Assembly: GCF_900573985.1 (NCBI RefSeq)
Contig: NZ_UWOK01000001.1
Location: 1,364,001 to 1,428,000, forward strand
Reading direction: 5' to 3'
DNA length: 64,000 bases
Source of the DNA: Campylobacter showae
GTDB lineage: Bacteria > Campylobacterota > Campylobacteria > Campylobacterales > Campylobacteraceae
Positions within the stretch are counted from its first letter, which is position 1; the number at the start of each line of letters is the position of its first letter. Under the pieces are notes generated by a model that saw only the letters and a list, made by a program, of their open reading frames with translations, ran no database searches and was not told the origin of the DNA. The position numbers were made by a program, and so were the translations under genes. Of the stretch, positions 36,092 through 46,151 are shown piece after piece.

Positions 36092-37945
36092 ATGGCTAAT
36101 ATTTTTTCGTCTTTACATATCGGAGTTAGCGGACTAGATGCCGCGCAGACGCAGATCACTACAACCGGACACAATATCACAAACGCCGATAGCGAGCACT
36201 ACACTAGACAGCGCGTCGTGCAGTCTGCTAGAGAGCCTTTTCACGATATGCCGGGCGACATCGGTACTGGCACCAAGGTCGATACGGTCGTACGCGTGCA
36301 TGATGAGTTTACTTTTGCTAGGCTCCGTACTTCAAATATAAATTTAGAATCAAGCGAATACAAAAAGCAAATTTTAGAGGAGATTTCGCAACGCTTCCCT
36401 GATCTACAAAGTGTAGGCATAGGCAGGGATTTGCAAAATTATTTTAATGCATGGAACAACCTCGCTTCTAACCCGACCGAGGGTTCTCAGAAGGTAAATC
36501 TACTAAATTCGGCCGCGACGCTATCAAATAGCATAAGCAAAGCTCACGATATGCTAACTAAGATCCAAAAGGACGTGGACTCGCAGATAGAAGTTGCCGT
36601 AAATGAAATAAACAAATACGCCAAGCAAATCGCGCAGATAAATAAAGAGATCGTGCGTGTCGAGTCGGTCGGCACTACTAGAGCAAACGACCTACGCGAC
36701 AAACGCGATCAGCTCGAACTAGCGATGTCGAAATTTGCCGGTATAAGCGTATTTAAGGGGCAACTACAAAGCAACAATATCGATCCGACCGTAACCGATA
36801 TGGGTACCAAGCATCAGATAAATATTTCAGGATTTAATATCGTAGATGGCACTACGTATCATCCGCTAACAGTCGATAGGATAAGCGACAAGAGCGATTT
36901 TAAAGGTGTATTTTTCGAAAGAGACGATAGCAAGAAAGTCGATCTAAACGGACGAATCTCGGGCGGTAAACTAGGTGCCGCGCTGGATCTACGCGGACGA
37001 AGAGTGGATGATAACGGCGAATTTCAAGACGGAACCATACAAAAATACATTGACAACCTAAATACCTTTGCCAAAGGTATCATAAATGAGACAAACAATA
37101 TCTACGCAAGATCGGCCGTAGAAAACGCCGTAACCGACGAGCTAGACGGTCTAAGCGACTCTAGGACGCTGATGAATTTTAACGACGATATCAAGCACGG
37201 TAGCTTTGACGTCGTAGTTTATAACAACCAAGGTCAAGAGGTTGCTCGCAAAACGATAAATATAAATGCCTCTACTACTATAAATGACAATACTCGCGGC
37301 AACTCTATCGTGCGGGACTTTAACTCCGATACTGATGACAACGGCGATAACAATTCGCTAAACGACGTGGACGATTATTTTCAGGCAAACTACCAATACG
37401 ACGCGGCGACGGGTAAAGGCACGTTTGGCGTAACAGCTAAAAGAAATGCCGGCGAATACAGCGTCGCTTTTGTAGATCGCGGTACCAATTTCCCAGGTAT
37501 TATCGGGGTAAATAGAGTTTTTGAGGGCGGAAATGCGAAAAATATGAGCGTAAAAAGCGAGCTGATGGAAAATCCGCACAAGCTAAAAGCCTACTCAAAT
37601 CCGACTCCGGGCAACAATGAAGTCGCAAACGATATGGTGCAAATGCAGTATAAAAAAATCATATTTTACTCCGACAAGCATGCGGACAAAGAAGAGAGCG
37701 TCGAGGGCTACTACCGCTATATCACCACCGATTTAGCTAGCCAAACTCAGGCAAATAACGATCTAAACGACGCAAATACAGCTATCCATAAAGTTGCTAT
37801 GTCTGAGTACCAGTCAGTTAGCGGCGTAAATTTAAACGAAGAGCTGACAAACCTCATACGCTTTCAAAGCAGTTACGGCGCGGCGGCTAAAATCATCACG
37901 ACCGTAGAAAAGATGCTCGATACCTTGCTCACGCTAAAGCAATAA
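36092..37945 (+). CDS. flgK: flagellar hook-associated protein FlgK
   Basis: A 617-residue protein that joins hook and filament. The N-terminal rod-type helix (IFSSLHIGVSGLDAAQTQITTTGHNITNADSEHYTRQRV) and the C-terminal helix (VNLNEELTNLIRFQSSYGAAAKIITTVEKMLDTLL) are the two ends of the coiled-coil core; the variable middle is surface-exposed. No signal peptide. It ends the flgI-flgK series and is followed by a strong inverted repeat. Confidence 0.95.
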   Translation: MANIFSSLHIGVSGLDAAQTQITTTGHNITNADSEHYTRQRVVQSAREPFHDMPGDIGTGTKVDTVVRVHDEFTFARLRTSNINLESSEYKKQILEEISQRFPDLQSVGIGRDLQNYFNAWNNLASNPTEGSQKVNLLNSAATLSNSISKAHDMLTKIQKDVDSQIEVAVNEINKYAKQIAQINKEIVRVESVGTTRANDLRDKRDQLELAMSKFAGISVFKGQLQSNNIDPTVTDMGTKHQINISGFNIVDGTTYHPLTVDRISDKSDFKGVFFERDDSKKVDLNGRISGGKLGAALDLRGRRVDDNGEFQDGTIQKYIDNLNTFAKGIINETNNIYARSAVENAVTDELDGLSDSRTLMNFNDDIKHGSFDVVVYNNQGQEVARKTININASTTINDNTRGNSIVRDFNSDTDDNGDNNSLNDVDDYFQANYQYDAATGKGTFGVTAKRNAGEYSVAFVDRGTNFPGIIGVNRVFEGGNAKNMSVKSELMENPHKLKAYSNPTPGNNEVANDMVQMQYKKIIFYSDKHADKEESVEGYYRYITTDLASQTQANNDLNDANTAIHKVAMSEYQSVSGVNLNEELTNLIRFQSSYGAAAKIITTVEKMLDTLLTLKQ

Positions 37946-37956
37946 ATTTAAATTTC

Positions 37957-37999
37957 TTTTAGCCTTTTTGGTTTAAAATCTCGGCCAAAAAGGCTAAAA
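37957..37999 (+). terminator. flgK terminator overlapping the next gene's ribosome-binding site
   Basis: A perfect 15-bp inverted repeat: TTTTAGCCTTTTTGG (37957-37971) and CCAAAAAGGCTAAAA (37985-37999), with a 13-base loop. It starts 12 bases after the flgK stop. The right arm contains AAAAAGG, which is the only plausible ribosome-binding site of the gene starting at 38000. Read-through transcripts would therefore have that site locked in the hairpin. Confidence 0.7.
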
Positions 38000-38761
38000 A
38001 TGGACTTAAAAAACCTCCTAGATCAAAACGTAATCTCTAAAAATACCCATGCGGACTTGTTTGCCGCAGCCGATCCGCTGCAAGTCGCTAGCAAATTTAA
38101 AACGCCCGAGATTTCGCTCATCTGCGCGCTTTTTGCATATGGTAACGCAAAACTCATCGTAAATTTTTTAAATTCTCTCGACTTCTCGCTGCTAGATAAA
38201 AGCGAGGATGAAATCATTTTAAATTTGACGCGGCACAAATACCGCTTTCAAAGCTGCGAGGACGTGCGGCAGATTTTTATCACCGTTTCGCGCCTAAAGA
38301 AATACGGCGATATCGAGAGTGCGGTAAAAGCCGGTTTTGAAAAAAGCGGCTCGATGGTGGACGGCATAAACGAGCTTATTAAATTTATCTATTCGCTCAA
38401 TCCTTACCGCTCGGAGGGGTATGAGTTTTTTTTCGGCAAGCCATACGAAAAAGCGCCGCAAAGCCCGTATAAACGCTACAATATGTTCCTGCGCTGGATG
38501 GTGCGAGATAGCGACATCGACCTTGGGCTATTTAAAAACCTGCCAAAAAGCAAGCTACTCATGCCTCTTGACGTGCACACGCACCGAGTTTCGTTAAATT
38601 TGGGTCTCATCGCACGCAAAAGCTATGATTTTAAGGCCGTGCGCGAGCTAACGGACAAGCTTTGCGTATTTGATCCCGCCGACCCGATCAAATACGACTT
38701 CGCGCTCTATCGCATCGGTCAAAGCGGCGAACTGGCGCAAATTTTAAGCGAGATAAAGTAA
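38000..38761 (+). CDS. TIGR02757 / DUF2400 family protein
   Basis: A 253-residue cytoplasmic protein of the family named TIGR02757 (DUF2400). The marks are ICALFAYGNAKLIVNFL near residue 45, RYNMFLRWMVRD near 160, MPLDVHTHRVSLNLGL near 190 and DPIKYDFALYRIGQSG at the end. The helical pattern resembles helix-hairpin-helix DNA glycosylases, but activity is unproven. It begins at ATG 38000, right at the end of the flgK hairpin. Confidence 0.85.
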   Translation: MDLKNLLDQNVISKNTHADLFAAADPLQVASKFKTPEISLICALFAYGNAKLIVNFLNSLDFSLLDKSEDEIILNLTRHKYRFQSCEDVRQIFITVSRLKKYGDIESAVKAGFEKSGSMVDGINELIKFIYSLNPYRSEGYEFFFGKPYEKAPQSPYKRYNMFLRWMVRDSDIDLGLFKNLPKSKLLMPLDVHTHRVSLNLGLIARKSYDFKAVRELTDKLCVFDPADPIKYDFALYRIGQSGELAQILSEIK

Positions 38762-38862
38762 ATTTGACGAGTTTTGCTTTGTGCGAAACGGAGGCAAATT
38801 TGAGGCATCGCGGCGCATTAAATTTAAGTAAAATTTAAAGCGTAAATTAATCAAATTTAGGC

Positions 38863-38868
38863 TATAGT
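38863..38868 (+). promoter_or_regulatory. -10 box of sodC
   Basis: TATAGT about 30 bases before the sodC start codon, with AAGGAG in between. No -35 box is obvious, as usual for this genus. Confidence 0.5.
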
Positions 38869-38898
38869 TACACTGCAATTACATTTTAAGGAGAAAAA

Positions 38899-39447
38899 AT
38901 GAAAAAAATCGTTTTAGCTAGCGCGGCTCTAGGCTGCCTACTCGCTACTAGTGCCCTTGCGCACGAGGAAAAAGTCTTTGATCCAAAGGCTGGCAAACAC
39001 CTAGTCGTAACTATGGAGCAACTAAGCGAAAAAGGCAACACCGTCGTGGGCGAGGTCGTAGCGATCGAGACTAACTACGGCGTGGCGTTGTTCCCAAATC
39101 TTAAAGGCCTTGAGGGCGGCGCGCACGGATTTCACGTGCATCAAAACGCTGACTGCGGCGCTAACGAGAAGGGTCTTGGTATGAAAGCGGGCGGTCACTG
39201 GGATCCGGCCGAGACTAAAAAACACTCTTTTGCTTGGGACGACAGCGGCCACAAGGGCGATTTGCCTGCGCTTTTCGTTGATGCAGAGGGTAACGCGGTT
39301 TATCCTGTGCTAGCTCCAAAAATCAAAACAATCGACGAACTAAAAGGCCACTCGCTAATGATTCACGTCGGCGGCGATAACCACAGCGACCATCCAAAGC
39401 CTCTTGGCGGCGGCGGCGCTAGAATGGTTTGCGGCGTTATAAAATAA
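38899..39447 (+). CDS. sodC: periplasmic Cu,Zn superoxide dismutase
   Basis: A 182-residue protein with a signal peptide (1-21, cleavage before HEEK). Copper and zinc ligands are visible: H79 and H81 in HGFHVHQ, H100 in GGHWDP, H109, H118 and D121, and H156 in [11 protein letters not shown]86 and C178 can form the conserved disulfide. It removes superoxide in the periplasm. It is monocistronic with its own promoter and terminator. C. jejuni lacks sodC, whereas several oral Campylobacter have it (recalled). Confidence 0.95.
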   Translation: MKKIVLASAALGCLLATSALAHEEKVFDPKAGKHLVVTMEQLSEKGNTVVGEVVAIETNYGVALFPNLKGLEGGAHGFHVHQNADCGANEKGLGMKAGGHWDPAETKKHSFAWDDSGHKGDLPALFVDAEGNAVYPVLAPKIKTIDELKGHSLMIHVGGDNHSDHPKPLGGGGARMVCGVIK

Positions 39448-39454
39448 TCCCAAA

Positions 39455-39498
39455 TTCGCCGATTTGCCGCTCTCGGCGGTCGGCGGATTTTTCTTTTT
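39455..39498 (+). terminator. terminator of sodC
   Basis: Starting eight bases after the stop, CGCCGA (39457-39462) can pair with TCGGCG (39480-39485), and a nested GCCG-CTCT-CGGC hairpin is an alternative fold. The T-rich tail ATTTTTCTTTTTTT follows, a good rho-independent signal. Confidence 0.7.
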
Positions 39499-39894
39499 TT
39501 ACTCAAATTTGATGCCATTTAAATTTGCCCTAGAGGCGTTTTGGACGTTAAATTTGATAGCCTGCTTTTTAAACCTACACTTTTTAAATATAAATTTTAT
39601 CAGCGTGTTTTACTAATGAAATTTTAAAAACGATGCCAAATTTACCCTTATCAAATTTGACTCAAATTTCGGTATCTAAATTTATGAAATTTATTCCAAA
39701 ATTTTAAAATAAAATCGCCGACTGCACCGGCAAATTTTACGAAATACGCCGCAACCCAAACTGCTAAATTTAAACCTGCTAGGCAAATTTTACTCGCAGT
39801 TTCATTAAATTTTAACCATAGTAAAACAAAAAGCCGAATTTTATAAATTTTTAATTTTTTCGTAGTATGATTTTGTTTTTTGAAGGGGTGGAAA
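39499..39894. other. AT-rich gap before the TSUP transporter
   Basis: About 400 bases with frequent TAAATTT and CAAATTT words and no supported ORF or RNA gene. TATGAT at 39866-39871 is a possible -10 box for the following gene. Confidence 0.4.
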
Positions 39895-40662
39895 ATGGAC
39901 TTTGACTTCGGCGTTACGGCGTATTTTATATTTTTTGCAGCGGCGTTTGCGGCGGGGTTTATAGATGCGATCGCGGGCGGCGGCGGACTGATTGCGCTAC
40001 CGACAATCATGGCTATGGGCGTGCCGCCTCACATGGCGCTAGCGACGAACAAGCTCCAAGGCACTTTCGGTAGCTTCACAGCGGCGTTAAATTTCGCCCG
40101 AAAAGGCATGATAAATTTCCGCGAAGTGTTTATCGGCATCGTTTTTACCTTTATCGGCGCGTGCGTCGGCACGGTGTTTATTTTGTTTTTGAGTGCCGAG
40201 TTTTTGCGTGTTATTATCCCGTTTTGTTTGATAGCGATTTTCATCTATACGCTTTTGATGCCAAAAGTCGGCGACGAGGACAGAGCCGCCCGCATGAGCG
40301 CGCGAGCCTTTTATGTGATATTTGGCCTAATTTTAGGCTTTTACGACGGATTTTTCGGGCCGGGAGCCGGCAGTTTTTGGACGTTTGCGATGGTTGCGCT
40401 CATCGGGCTAAATATGAAAAAAGCCGTCGCGCATACGAAAATCCTAAATTTTACCAGCAACATCGTCTCTCTAGCCGTTTTTATCGCGGGCGGACAAATA
40501 CTTTGGGCGGTCGGGCTTTTGATGGGCGTCGGGCAGGTTTTAGGCGCGTATTTTGGCTCAAATATGGTCATGAAAAAGGACGTTAAATTTGTTAGAGTCG
40601 TGTTTTTGGCCGTCGTGGGCGCGACGATACTAAAGCTTGTTTACGATAGATTTTTCGCGTAA
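39895..40662 (+). CDS. TauE/SafE (TSUP) family membrane transporter
   Basis: A 255-residue inner-membrane protein with about eight hydrophobic segments. The family marks are FAAGFIDAIAGGGGLIALPTIMAMG at about 20-45 and the repeated GFYDGFFGPGAGSFWTF at about 150-166, which is the duplicated TSUP motif. Members export sulfite or sulfoacetate or move related anions. I chose ATG 39895 with AAGGGG upstream over the TTG at 39880. The gene stands alone, so the substrate is open. Confidence 0.88.
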   Translation: MDFDFGVTAYFIFFAAAFAAGFIDAIAGGGGLIALPTIMAMGVPPHMALATNKLQGTFGSFTAALNFARKGMINFREVFIGIVFTFIGACVGTVFILFLSAEFLRVIIPFCLIAIFIYTLLMPKVGDEDRAARMSARAFYVIFGLILGFYDGFFGPGAGSFWTFAMVALIGLNMKKAVAHTKILNFTSNIVSLAVFIAGGQILWAVGLLMGVGQVLGAYFGSNMVMKKDVKFVRVVFLAVVGATILKLVYDRFFA

Positions 40663-40809
40663 GCGCTGATTTTAAGAAACGACGTCGAAATTTGAGCTAA
40701 ATTTGACAAAAAAGCTAAAATTCGGGCGAAATTTGAGGTAAGCTTAAAAAACTTTTAACGTTTATTTGGATAAAATTGCCGTTAAATTTCATAAATCTAA
40801 GGTTAATCC

Positions 40810-41517
40810 ATGCAAGAAAATTTGTTTTTGTTTACAGGTTGGATCGCTTCTTTGTTTACCGACAACGAGCACGTTATCCATGCGGTAAATTACGCGGGAC
40901 ATCTCGTTTTAGTCGCGATTATCGTGCTCATCGTGGCAAAATTTGCAACTAAAAATTTGCAACTCGTACCTCGCGGAACGCAAAATATCCTAGAAGCGTA
41001 TCTGGAGGGCGTCGTATCCATGGGCAAGGACGTGCTAGGCAGCGAAGCGCTATCTAGAAAATACCTACCGCTAGTCGCCACCATCGGTTTGATCGTATTT
41101 GTAAGTAACATAATAGGCATAATACCTGGATTTGAAGCTCCGACCTCGAGCTTAAATTTGACCCTTACTTTAGCGCTCGTTGTTTTCGTGTTTTACCACT
41201 ACGAAGGTATCCGTGTAAACGGCGTCGTCAAGTATTTTGCGCACTTCATGGGACCAAATAAATGGCTAGCTCCGATAATGTTTATCGTCGAGATTGTTTC
41301 GCATTTATCTCGCGTCGTATCGCTTTCTTTCCGACTTTTCGGTAACATCAAGGGCGATGATTTGTTCCTTTTGGTCGTACTTGCTCTTGCGTCTTACGCT
41401 GCGCTCCCGGCGTTTGTTTTGCTTACGTTTATGGCGTGCTTGCAAACATTTATCTTTATGATTCTTACTTACGTGTATCTTGCCGGCGCGATTTTAATCA
41501 GCCACGACGAGCACTAA
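40810..41517 (+). CDS. atpB: ATP synthase F0 subunit a
   Basis: A 235-residue membrane subunit of the proton channel. The conserved arginine lies in [10 protein letters not shown], and [11 protein letters not shown] and the C-terminal [12 protein letters not shown] are typical. In Campylobacter atpB is separate from the main atp operon, as here. GTTAATCC just upstream of the ATG is a poor ribosome-binding site. An imperfect GC-rich hairpin followed by CTTCTTTTTATC after the stop is a likely terminator. Confidence 0.95.
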   Translation: MQENLFLFTGWIASLFTDNEHVIHAVNYAGHLVLVAIIVLIVAKFATKNLQLVPRGTQNILEAYLEGVVSMGKDVLGSEALSRKYLPLVATIGLIVFVSNIIGIIPGFEAPTSSLNLTLTLALVVFVFYHYEGIRVNGVVKYFAHFMGPNKWLAPIMFIVEIVSHLSRVVSLSFRLFGNIKGDDLFLLVVLALASYAALPAFVLLTFMACLQTFIFMILTYVYLAGAILISHDEH

Positions 41518-41643
41518 AATTTAAATTTACGCGTCCGCCAGCTAAAATACGCTAAAAATCGGCGGGCGCAACCCCTTCTTTTTATCTAACTTAAATAAAA
41601 ATCCTGCTAAAATAAGCCCTAAATTTTAAATAAAAGGCAAATT

Positions 41644-43065
41644 ATGTTTGAAGTCGTTATCGGGCTTGAGGTTCACACCCAGCTTAATACAAAAACTAAA
41701 ATTTTCTGCTCTTGCTCTACGAGCTTCGGCGACGAGGCAAATACGCACGTTTGTCCGACCTGCCTGGCGCTACCTGGATCTTTGCCGGTGCTAAACAAAG
41801 AAGCCGTGAGAAAGGCGATAAGCTTCGGCGCAGCGGTAAATGCGACTATAAATAAACGCTCTGTTTTTAACCGTAAAAATTACTTTTATCCAGACCTTCC
41901 AAAAGCCTATCAAATTTCGCAGTTTGAGATACCGATAGTGGAAAAAGGCGAGCTTTTTATCGATGTAAACGGCGAAAAAAAACGCATCGGCATCACTCGC
42001 GCGCACCTTGAGGAGGATGCTGGCAAAAACATCCACGAGAGCGGACAAAGCCTAGTCGATCTAAACCGCGCTGGCACGCCGCTACTTGAGATCGTGAGCG
42101 AGCCTGATCTGCGTAGCTCCGACGAGGCGGTCGCGTATCTAAAAAAACTGCACTCGATTTTGCGATTTTTAAACATCAGCGACGCTAATATGCAGGAAGG
42201 AAGCTTCCGCTGCGACGCCAACGTCTCCATCCGTCCAAAAGGCGATAGTAAACTCTACACGCGCGTCGAGATTAAAAATTTAAACTCATTTAGATTTATC
42301 CAAAAAGCGATCGACTACGAGGTCGAGCGCCAAAGCGCGGCATGGGAAGACGGCAAATACGATGAAGAAGTTTATCAAGAAACACGCCTTTTTGATACCG
42401 TAAATTTAGTCACGCGCTCTATGCGAGGCAAAGAAGATAGCGCGGAGTATAGATATTTCCCCGATCCTGACTTGCTGCCCGTCGAGATACCCGAGGAGAT
42501 GTATAACGAAGCAATCAAGATCCCGGAGCTTGCCGAACAAAAGGTCGCTAGATACGAGCGTGAGCTGGGCGTCAAAGAGGATGACGCGCTGATTTTAACT
42601 AGCAGCGTGGAGACGGCGAAGTATTTCGAGGAGCTTGTAGAGGCTAAAATATCGCCAAAACTTGCCGTTACATGGCTCATAGTCGAGCTTTTGGGACGCC
42701 TAAAAAACGGCGCTACGATCGAGACATCGCCCGTAGATTCGGCTAAGATGATAGAGCTCTTACGCCGCATAGAAGACGGTACGATAAGCGCTAAGGCGGC
42801 AAAAGAGGTGCTTGACTATCTTATGGAAAATGAGGGTAGCGTGGACGCCGTCATCGAAAAATTGGGATTAAAACAGGTCAGCGACGACTCGGCCATCATA
42901 GCGATAATAGATCAAATTTTAAGCGCGAACGCCGACAAGGTCGCCGAGTATAAAAGCGGCAAGGACAAGCTTTTCGGATTTTTCGTCGGACAAACGATGA
43001 AAGAGGGCAAGGGCGCGTTTAATCCCGCAAAAGTAAATGAGCTTTTAAAAGAAAAACTAGGATAA
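41644..43065 (+). CDS. gatB: Asp/Glu-tRNA amidotransferase subunit B
   Basis: A 473-residue subunit of GatCAB, which turns Glu-tRNA(Gln) and Asp-tRNA(Asn) into the amidated forms. The catalytic cradle shows [20 protein letters not shown] at the N-terminus, [27 protein letters not shown] and the C-terminal YqeY-like tail. It begins with [10 protein letters not shown] as in the family. gpsA follows after 218 bases, matching Cj1197c-Cj1196c order. Confidence 0.95.
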   Translation: MFEVVIGLEVHTQLNTKTKIFCSCSTSFGDEANTHVCPTCLALPGSLPVLNKEAVRKAISFGAAVNATINKRSVFNRKNYFYPDLPKAYQISQFEIPIVEKGELFIDVNGEKKRIGITRAHLEEDAGKNIHESGQSLVDLNRAGTPLLEIVSEPDLRSSDEAVAYLKKLHSILRFLNISDANMQEGSFRCDANVSIRPKGDSKLYTRVEIKNLNSFRFIQKAIDYEVERQSAAWEDGKYDEEVYQETRLFDTVNLVTRSMRGKEDSAEYRYFPDPDLLPVEIPEEMYNEAIKIPELAEQKVARYERELGVKEDDALILTSSVETAKYFEELVEAKISPKLAVTWLIVELLGRLKNGATIETSPVDSAKMIELLRRIEDGTISAKAAKEVLDYLMENEGSVDAVIEKLGLKQVSDDSAIIAIIDQILSANADKVAEYKSGKDKLFGFFVGQTMKEGKGAFNPAKVNELLKEKLG

Positions 43066-43074
43066 ATTTGACTT

Positions 43075-43104
43075 GCGTCGCCTTTTAGCGTTATTTGGCG
43101 ACGC
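43075..43104 (+). terminator. terminator-like hairpin after gatB
   Basis: GCGTCGCC (43075-43082) pairs perfectly with GGCGACGC (43097-43104) around a 14-base loop, ten bases after the gatB stop, followed by GTGTTTTC. The tail is short. Confidence 0.5.
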
Positions 43105-43283
43105 GTGTTTTCGGGTCAAATTTGGCCTAGAAATTAAATTTATAGCGCCATTTTTTTGTTTTATAGAGATGGCCAGCGCGGTCAAATTTAAGTTGTTTAA
43201 TTTTCGCAAAAGTAAGGCCTGAGCTTGCGAGCGGGCCGGTCAAATTTAGCTAAAATAAACGTAAATCACAAAAAAGAGAAAAA

Positions 43284-44174
43284 ATGAAAATAGCCATCAT
43301 CGGAGCGGGGAAGTGGGGCAGCGCGCTTTTTCATGCGCTTTCGCAAAAAAACGACTGCGTCATTAGCTCGCGCAGACAGCTTGAAGGCGCGCATTTTGTC
43401 GGCCTAGAGGAGGCGCTAAAGCGCGATCTGCTCGTCGTTGCCATACCTTCTCAGTCCGTTAGTGGCTGGCTAAAAGAGCATTTTAAAAACTTCGGACAGA
43501 AAATTTTAGTCGCCTCAAAGGGTATCGAAACCTCCAGCCTTCGTTTTTTAGACGAGATTTACGAACAGCACGTAGATACGTCAAATTTGGCCTTTTTATC
43601 GGGACCGAGCTTTGCTAAAGAGATACAAAACGACCTCCCGTGCGCGCTCGTGATAAATTCCAAAAACGAAGCCCTTGCGCGCGAAATTTCAGGGCTTTTC
43701 CCGCAAAATATCAAAGCCTACGCTAGCATCGACGTTATCGGTGCCGAGATCGCAGGTGCCTATAAAAACGTCATCGCTATCGCGGGCGGTATCTGCGACG
43801 GACTCGGGCTTGGTAACAGCGCTCGTGCCAGCCTCATTTCGCGCGGACTTGTCGAGATGGCGAGATTTGGCGAGTATTTCGGCGCGCAGCAGCAGACGTT
43901 TTTAGGTCTTAGCGGAGCGGGCGATCTCTTTCTCACGGCTTCATCGGTGCTCTCGCGCAACTACCGCGTAGGCTTGGGACTTGCTAAAAACGAGAGCCTT
44001 AATAAAATCCTAAACGATCTAGGCGAGGTCGCTGAGGGCGTGGACACCTCCTATGCGATAGAAAAGATCGCTGCCGGCAAGGGCATCTATACACCGATAG
44101 TAAATGAGGTCGCGGCGATGCTGCGCGGCAAAGACGTGCAAGAAAGCCTGAGAGATCTACTAAGTAAAAAATAA
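43284..44174 (+). CDS. gpsA: glycerol-3-phosphate dehydrogenase [NAD(P)+] GpsA
   Basis: A 296-residue cytoplasmic enzyme that reduces dihydroxyacetone phosphate to glycerol-3-phosphate for phospholipids. The N-terminal nucleotide fold has IIGAGKWGSA; the C-terminal domain has AGAYKNVIAIAGGICDGLGLGNSARASLISRGL with the catalytic lysine, and LSGAGDLFLT. Slightly shorter than the E. coli protein. GAGAAAA precedes the ATG. Confidence 0.95.
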   Translation: MKIAIIGAGKWGSALFHALSQKNDCVISSRRQLEGAHFVGLEEALKRDLLVVAIPSQSVSGWLKEHFKNFGQKILVASKGIETSSLRFLDEIYEQHVDTSNLAFLSGPSFAKEIQNDLPCALVINSKNEALAREISGLFPQNIKAYASIDVIGAEIAGAYKNVIAIAGGICDGLGLGNSARASLISRGLVEMARFGEYFGAQQQTFLGLSGAGDLFLTASSVLSRNYRVGLGLAKNESLNKILNDLGEVAEGVDTSYAIEKIAAGKGIYTPIVNEVAAMLRGKDVQESLRDLLSKK

Positions 44175-44650
44175 AATTTGGCTAAAGTGCGTACTTTGCG
44201 CTAAAGGTGAATTGTGTTTTAAAGACTGCGATTTGCCTTTTGAGACTAGATTAAAAATTTAAATAGTTACAAATTTATGCGAAATTTGCAGACTTCTGCA
44301 TCCGTCAAATTTTAAAACGCTAATTTTAATGCCATTATCTGCCGATATGATTTATGTTGTTTTTTGTGACGGCTCAAAAATTTTAACCGACAAAGCAAAA
44401 AGCAAAACAAAAAAGTACCCAGCGTCAATCGCCAAAAATATCTCAAATTTACTCGCAAACGTTGTAGCGAAAAATTTTGCAAAGACATATGATACCGCAA
44501 ACGATGATATGGATTGCAAAATAGAGATTTGCAACGTGAAACGCGAAATTAGTACCGACTTGCTCTGCATTGGCTCGCTCCAAATCCCGCTCAAAGTCCT
44601 TAAATTTATCCAAAATAGTGTAAAATCCGCAAAAACAAAAAAGGAAAAAT
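44175..44650. other. gap between gpsA and the GH3 gene
   Basis: About 475 AT-rich bases. Open frames exist on both strands (for example minus 44352-44594, with hydrophobic stretches), but none has a ribosome-binding site or a recognisable motif, so I do not call them. They could be remnants. The last bases carry AAGGAAA for the GH3 gene. Confidence 0.4.
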
Positions 44651-45736
44651 ATGAAAAAATTTATCGTAGCGTTTTTTTCGGCACTGTTTTTGGCGGGTTT
44701 GCCGACCGTGCTAAACGCCACCGATGCACAGGCGCAAGAAAAACCGACGCTTCGCAAAATGATAGCTCAAATGATAATAGTAAGCTTCAACGGCTCTGAT
44801 CCCAAAACCGCCAAAGAAGCCGTCTCGGAGGCCAAATATCAGCGTTTTGGCGGAGTGATGTTGCTCGGTAAAAATATCTCTGACAAAAAAAATCTTACGG
44901 CACTAACAAGCGCATTTAAAGAGGCGCAAAAAGGCATTTTTATCGCTATCGACGAGGAGGGCGGACAGATCACGAGATTTAAGGACAAAAGCGGGTTTGA
45001 GACCTTTATCTCGGCGCAAAAAGTAGCGAAAACCATCGATCTAGCAGCCGCGGGTGAGCTTTACGCTAAGATGGCGCAGCAGCTAAAAGACGTCGGCGTG
45101 AATGTAAATTTCGCCCCAGTTGCCGACGTGCTAAATCCAAAATCCACCATCATCGGCTCGCGCGGCAGGGCGTTTAGCGCCGATATAGACGAGGTTTCGC
45201 TGTATGCGAGCGAGTTTATGAGAGCCTCGCAAGCTCGCGGCGTGATAGCTGCGATGAAGCACTTCCCAGGCCACGGCAACGTCGAGGCCGACAGCCACAC
45301 GGCAAAGGTCGTGATAGAAAATTTCGACTACGGCGAGCTTAAGCCGTATTTTGACGCGGTTCGCAAAAACGAAGCTAAAATGATAATGGTCGGCCACATC
45401 TACCTCATGCAGCGCGACGCCGAGTTGCCGGCCTCGCTCTCGCCGGCGATCATCGATGGCTTGCTGCGCGGCGAGCTAAAATTTGACGGCGTAGTCATCA
45501 GCGACGACATGCTCATGGGCGGGCTAAAGGACTTTACGCTGCAAGAAAAGGTGATAAACTTTATCAACGCGGGCGGCGACGTGATGCTCTTTAGCGACTA
45601 CAAGATAGACGGGCGCAGGACCGCGGAGCTCGTCACGCAGCTAGTCGTGGACGCGGTTGGCGCCAAGCAGATACCAAAAGAGCGTATCGAGGAATCCTAC
45701 GAGCGGATAATGAAGCTAAAAAATAGCATAAAATAG
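44651..45736 (+). CDS. exported glycoside hydrolase family 3 protein (NagZ-like)
   Basis: A 361-residue protein with a signal peptide (MKKFIVAFFSALFLAGLPTVLNA). The GH3 TIM-barrel is clear: FIAIDEEGGQITRF, NFAPVADVLNPKSTIIGSRGRAFS, MKHFPGHGNVEADSHT (the histidine loop of NagZ-type enzymes) and GVVISDDMLMGG with the nucleophile aspartate. Family members remove N-acetylglucosamine from muropeptides. The cytoplasmic NagZ has no signal peptide, so this exported form probably acts on periplasmic wall fragments. Substrate inferred. Confidence 0.88.
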   Translation: MKKFIVAFFSALFLAGLPTVLNATDAQAQEKPTLRKMIAQMIIVSFNGSDPKTAKEAVSEAKYQRFGGVMLLGKNISDKKNLTALTSAFKEAQKGIFIAIDEEGGQITRFKDKSGFETFISAQKVAKTIDLAAAGELYAKMAQQLKDVGVNVNFAPVADVLNPKSTIIGSRGRAFSADIDEVSLYASEFMRASQARGVIAAMKHFPGHGNVEADSHTAKVVIENFDYGELKPYFDAVRKNEAKMIMVGHIYLMQRDAELPASLSPAIIDGLLRGELKFDGVVISDDMLMGGLKDFTLQEKVINFINAGGDVMLFSDYKIDGRRTAELVTQLVVDAVGAKQIPKERIEESYERIMKLKNSIK

Positions 45737-46151
45737 GCTAACCGTATGGCAAATTTGAGCTTTTGCGCGGAGTTTGTTTAGCGGCTAGTCGGTGTGCGCG
45801 GCGACTGAAGTTAAATTTGCCTCTTTGTCTCGTTTTTTAAATTTGAGTTCAAATTTGGCGCGAATTTTAAATTTGAACTCAAATTTATCGCCCAAATTTT
45901 GTCTTAAAAATCGCTCAGTCAAAATATAAATTTACCTCGCAGTACCCGCACCGCTTTGGTGCAAATCGCGGTTTAAAAAACGACCAAAGTATTCACTGGC
46001 AAAAAATCAAATTTACGCCAAACAGTCGGTTTGCGAAAAATCAGCATTAAATTTATCATTGTTCGGCTCAAATTTAAGCTTTTAAAATTAATCTTGATGT
46101 ATAATATATCTTTAAGTAAAATAATAAAAATTCCAAATTTAAGGAGCAAAA
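45737..46151. other. gap before the AbgA-like gene
   Basis: About 415 bases, dense in CAAATTT and TAAATTT words, without a supported ORF. It ends with a promoter, annotated separately, and AAGGAG before the next ATG. Confidence 0.4.
46098..46105 (+). promoter_or_regulatory. extended -10 promoter of the AbgA-like gene
   Basis: TGTATAAT: a perfect -10 hexamer (46100-46105) preceded by the TG of an extended -10 element, 46 bases before the start codon. Confidence 0.6.

Noticed and set aside
44352..44594. Minus-strand 80-codon ORF with hydrophobic stretches in the gpsA-GH3 gap, and the plus-strand ORF 44329-44799 over it
   Set aside because: Neither has a ribosome-binding site, the plus-strand one runs into the GH3 gene in another frame, and neither translation resembles a known protein. 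A decayed gene is possible but not shown.
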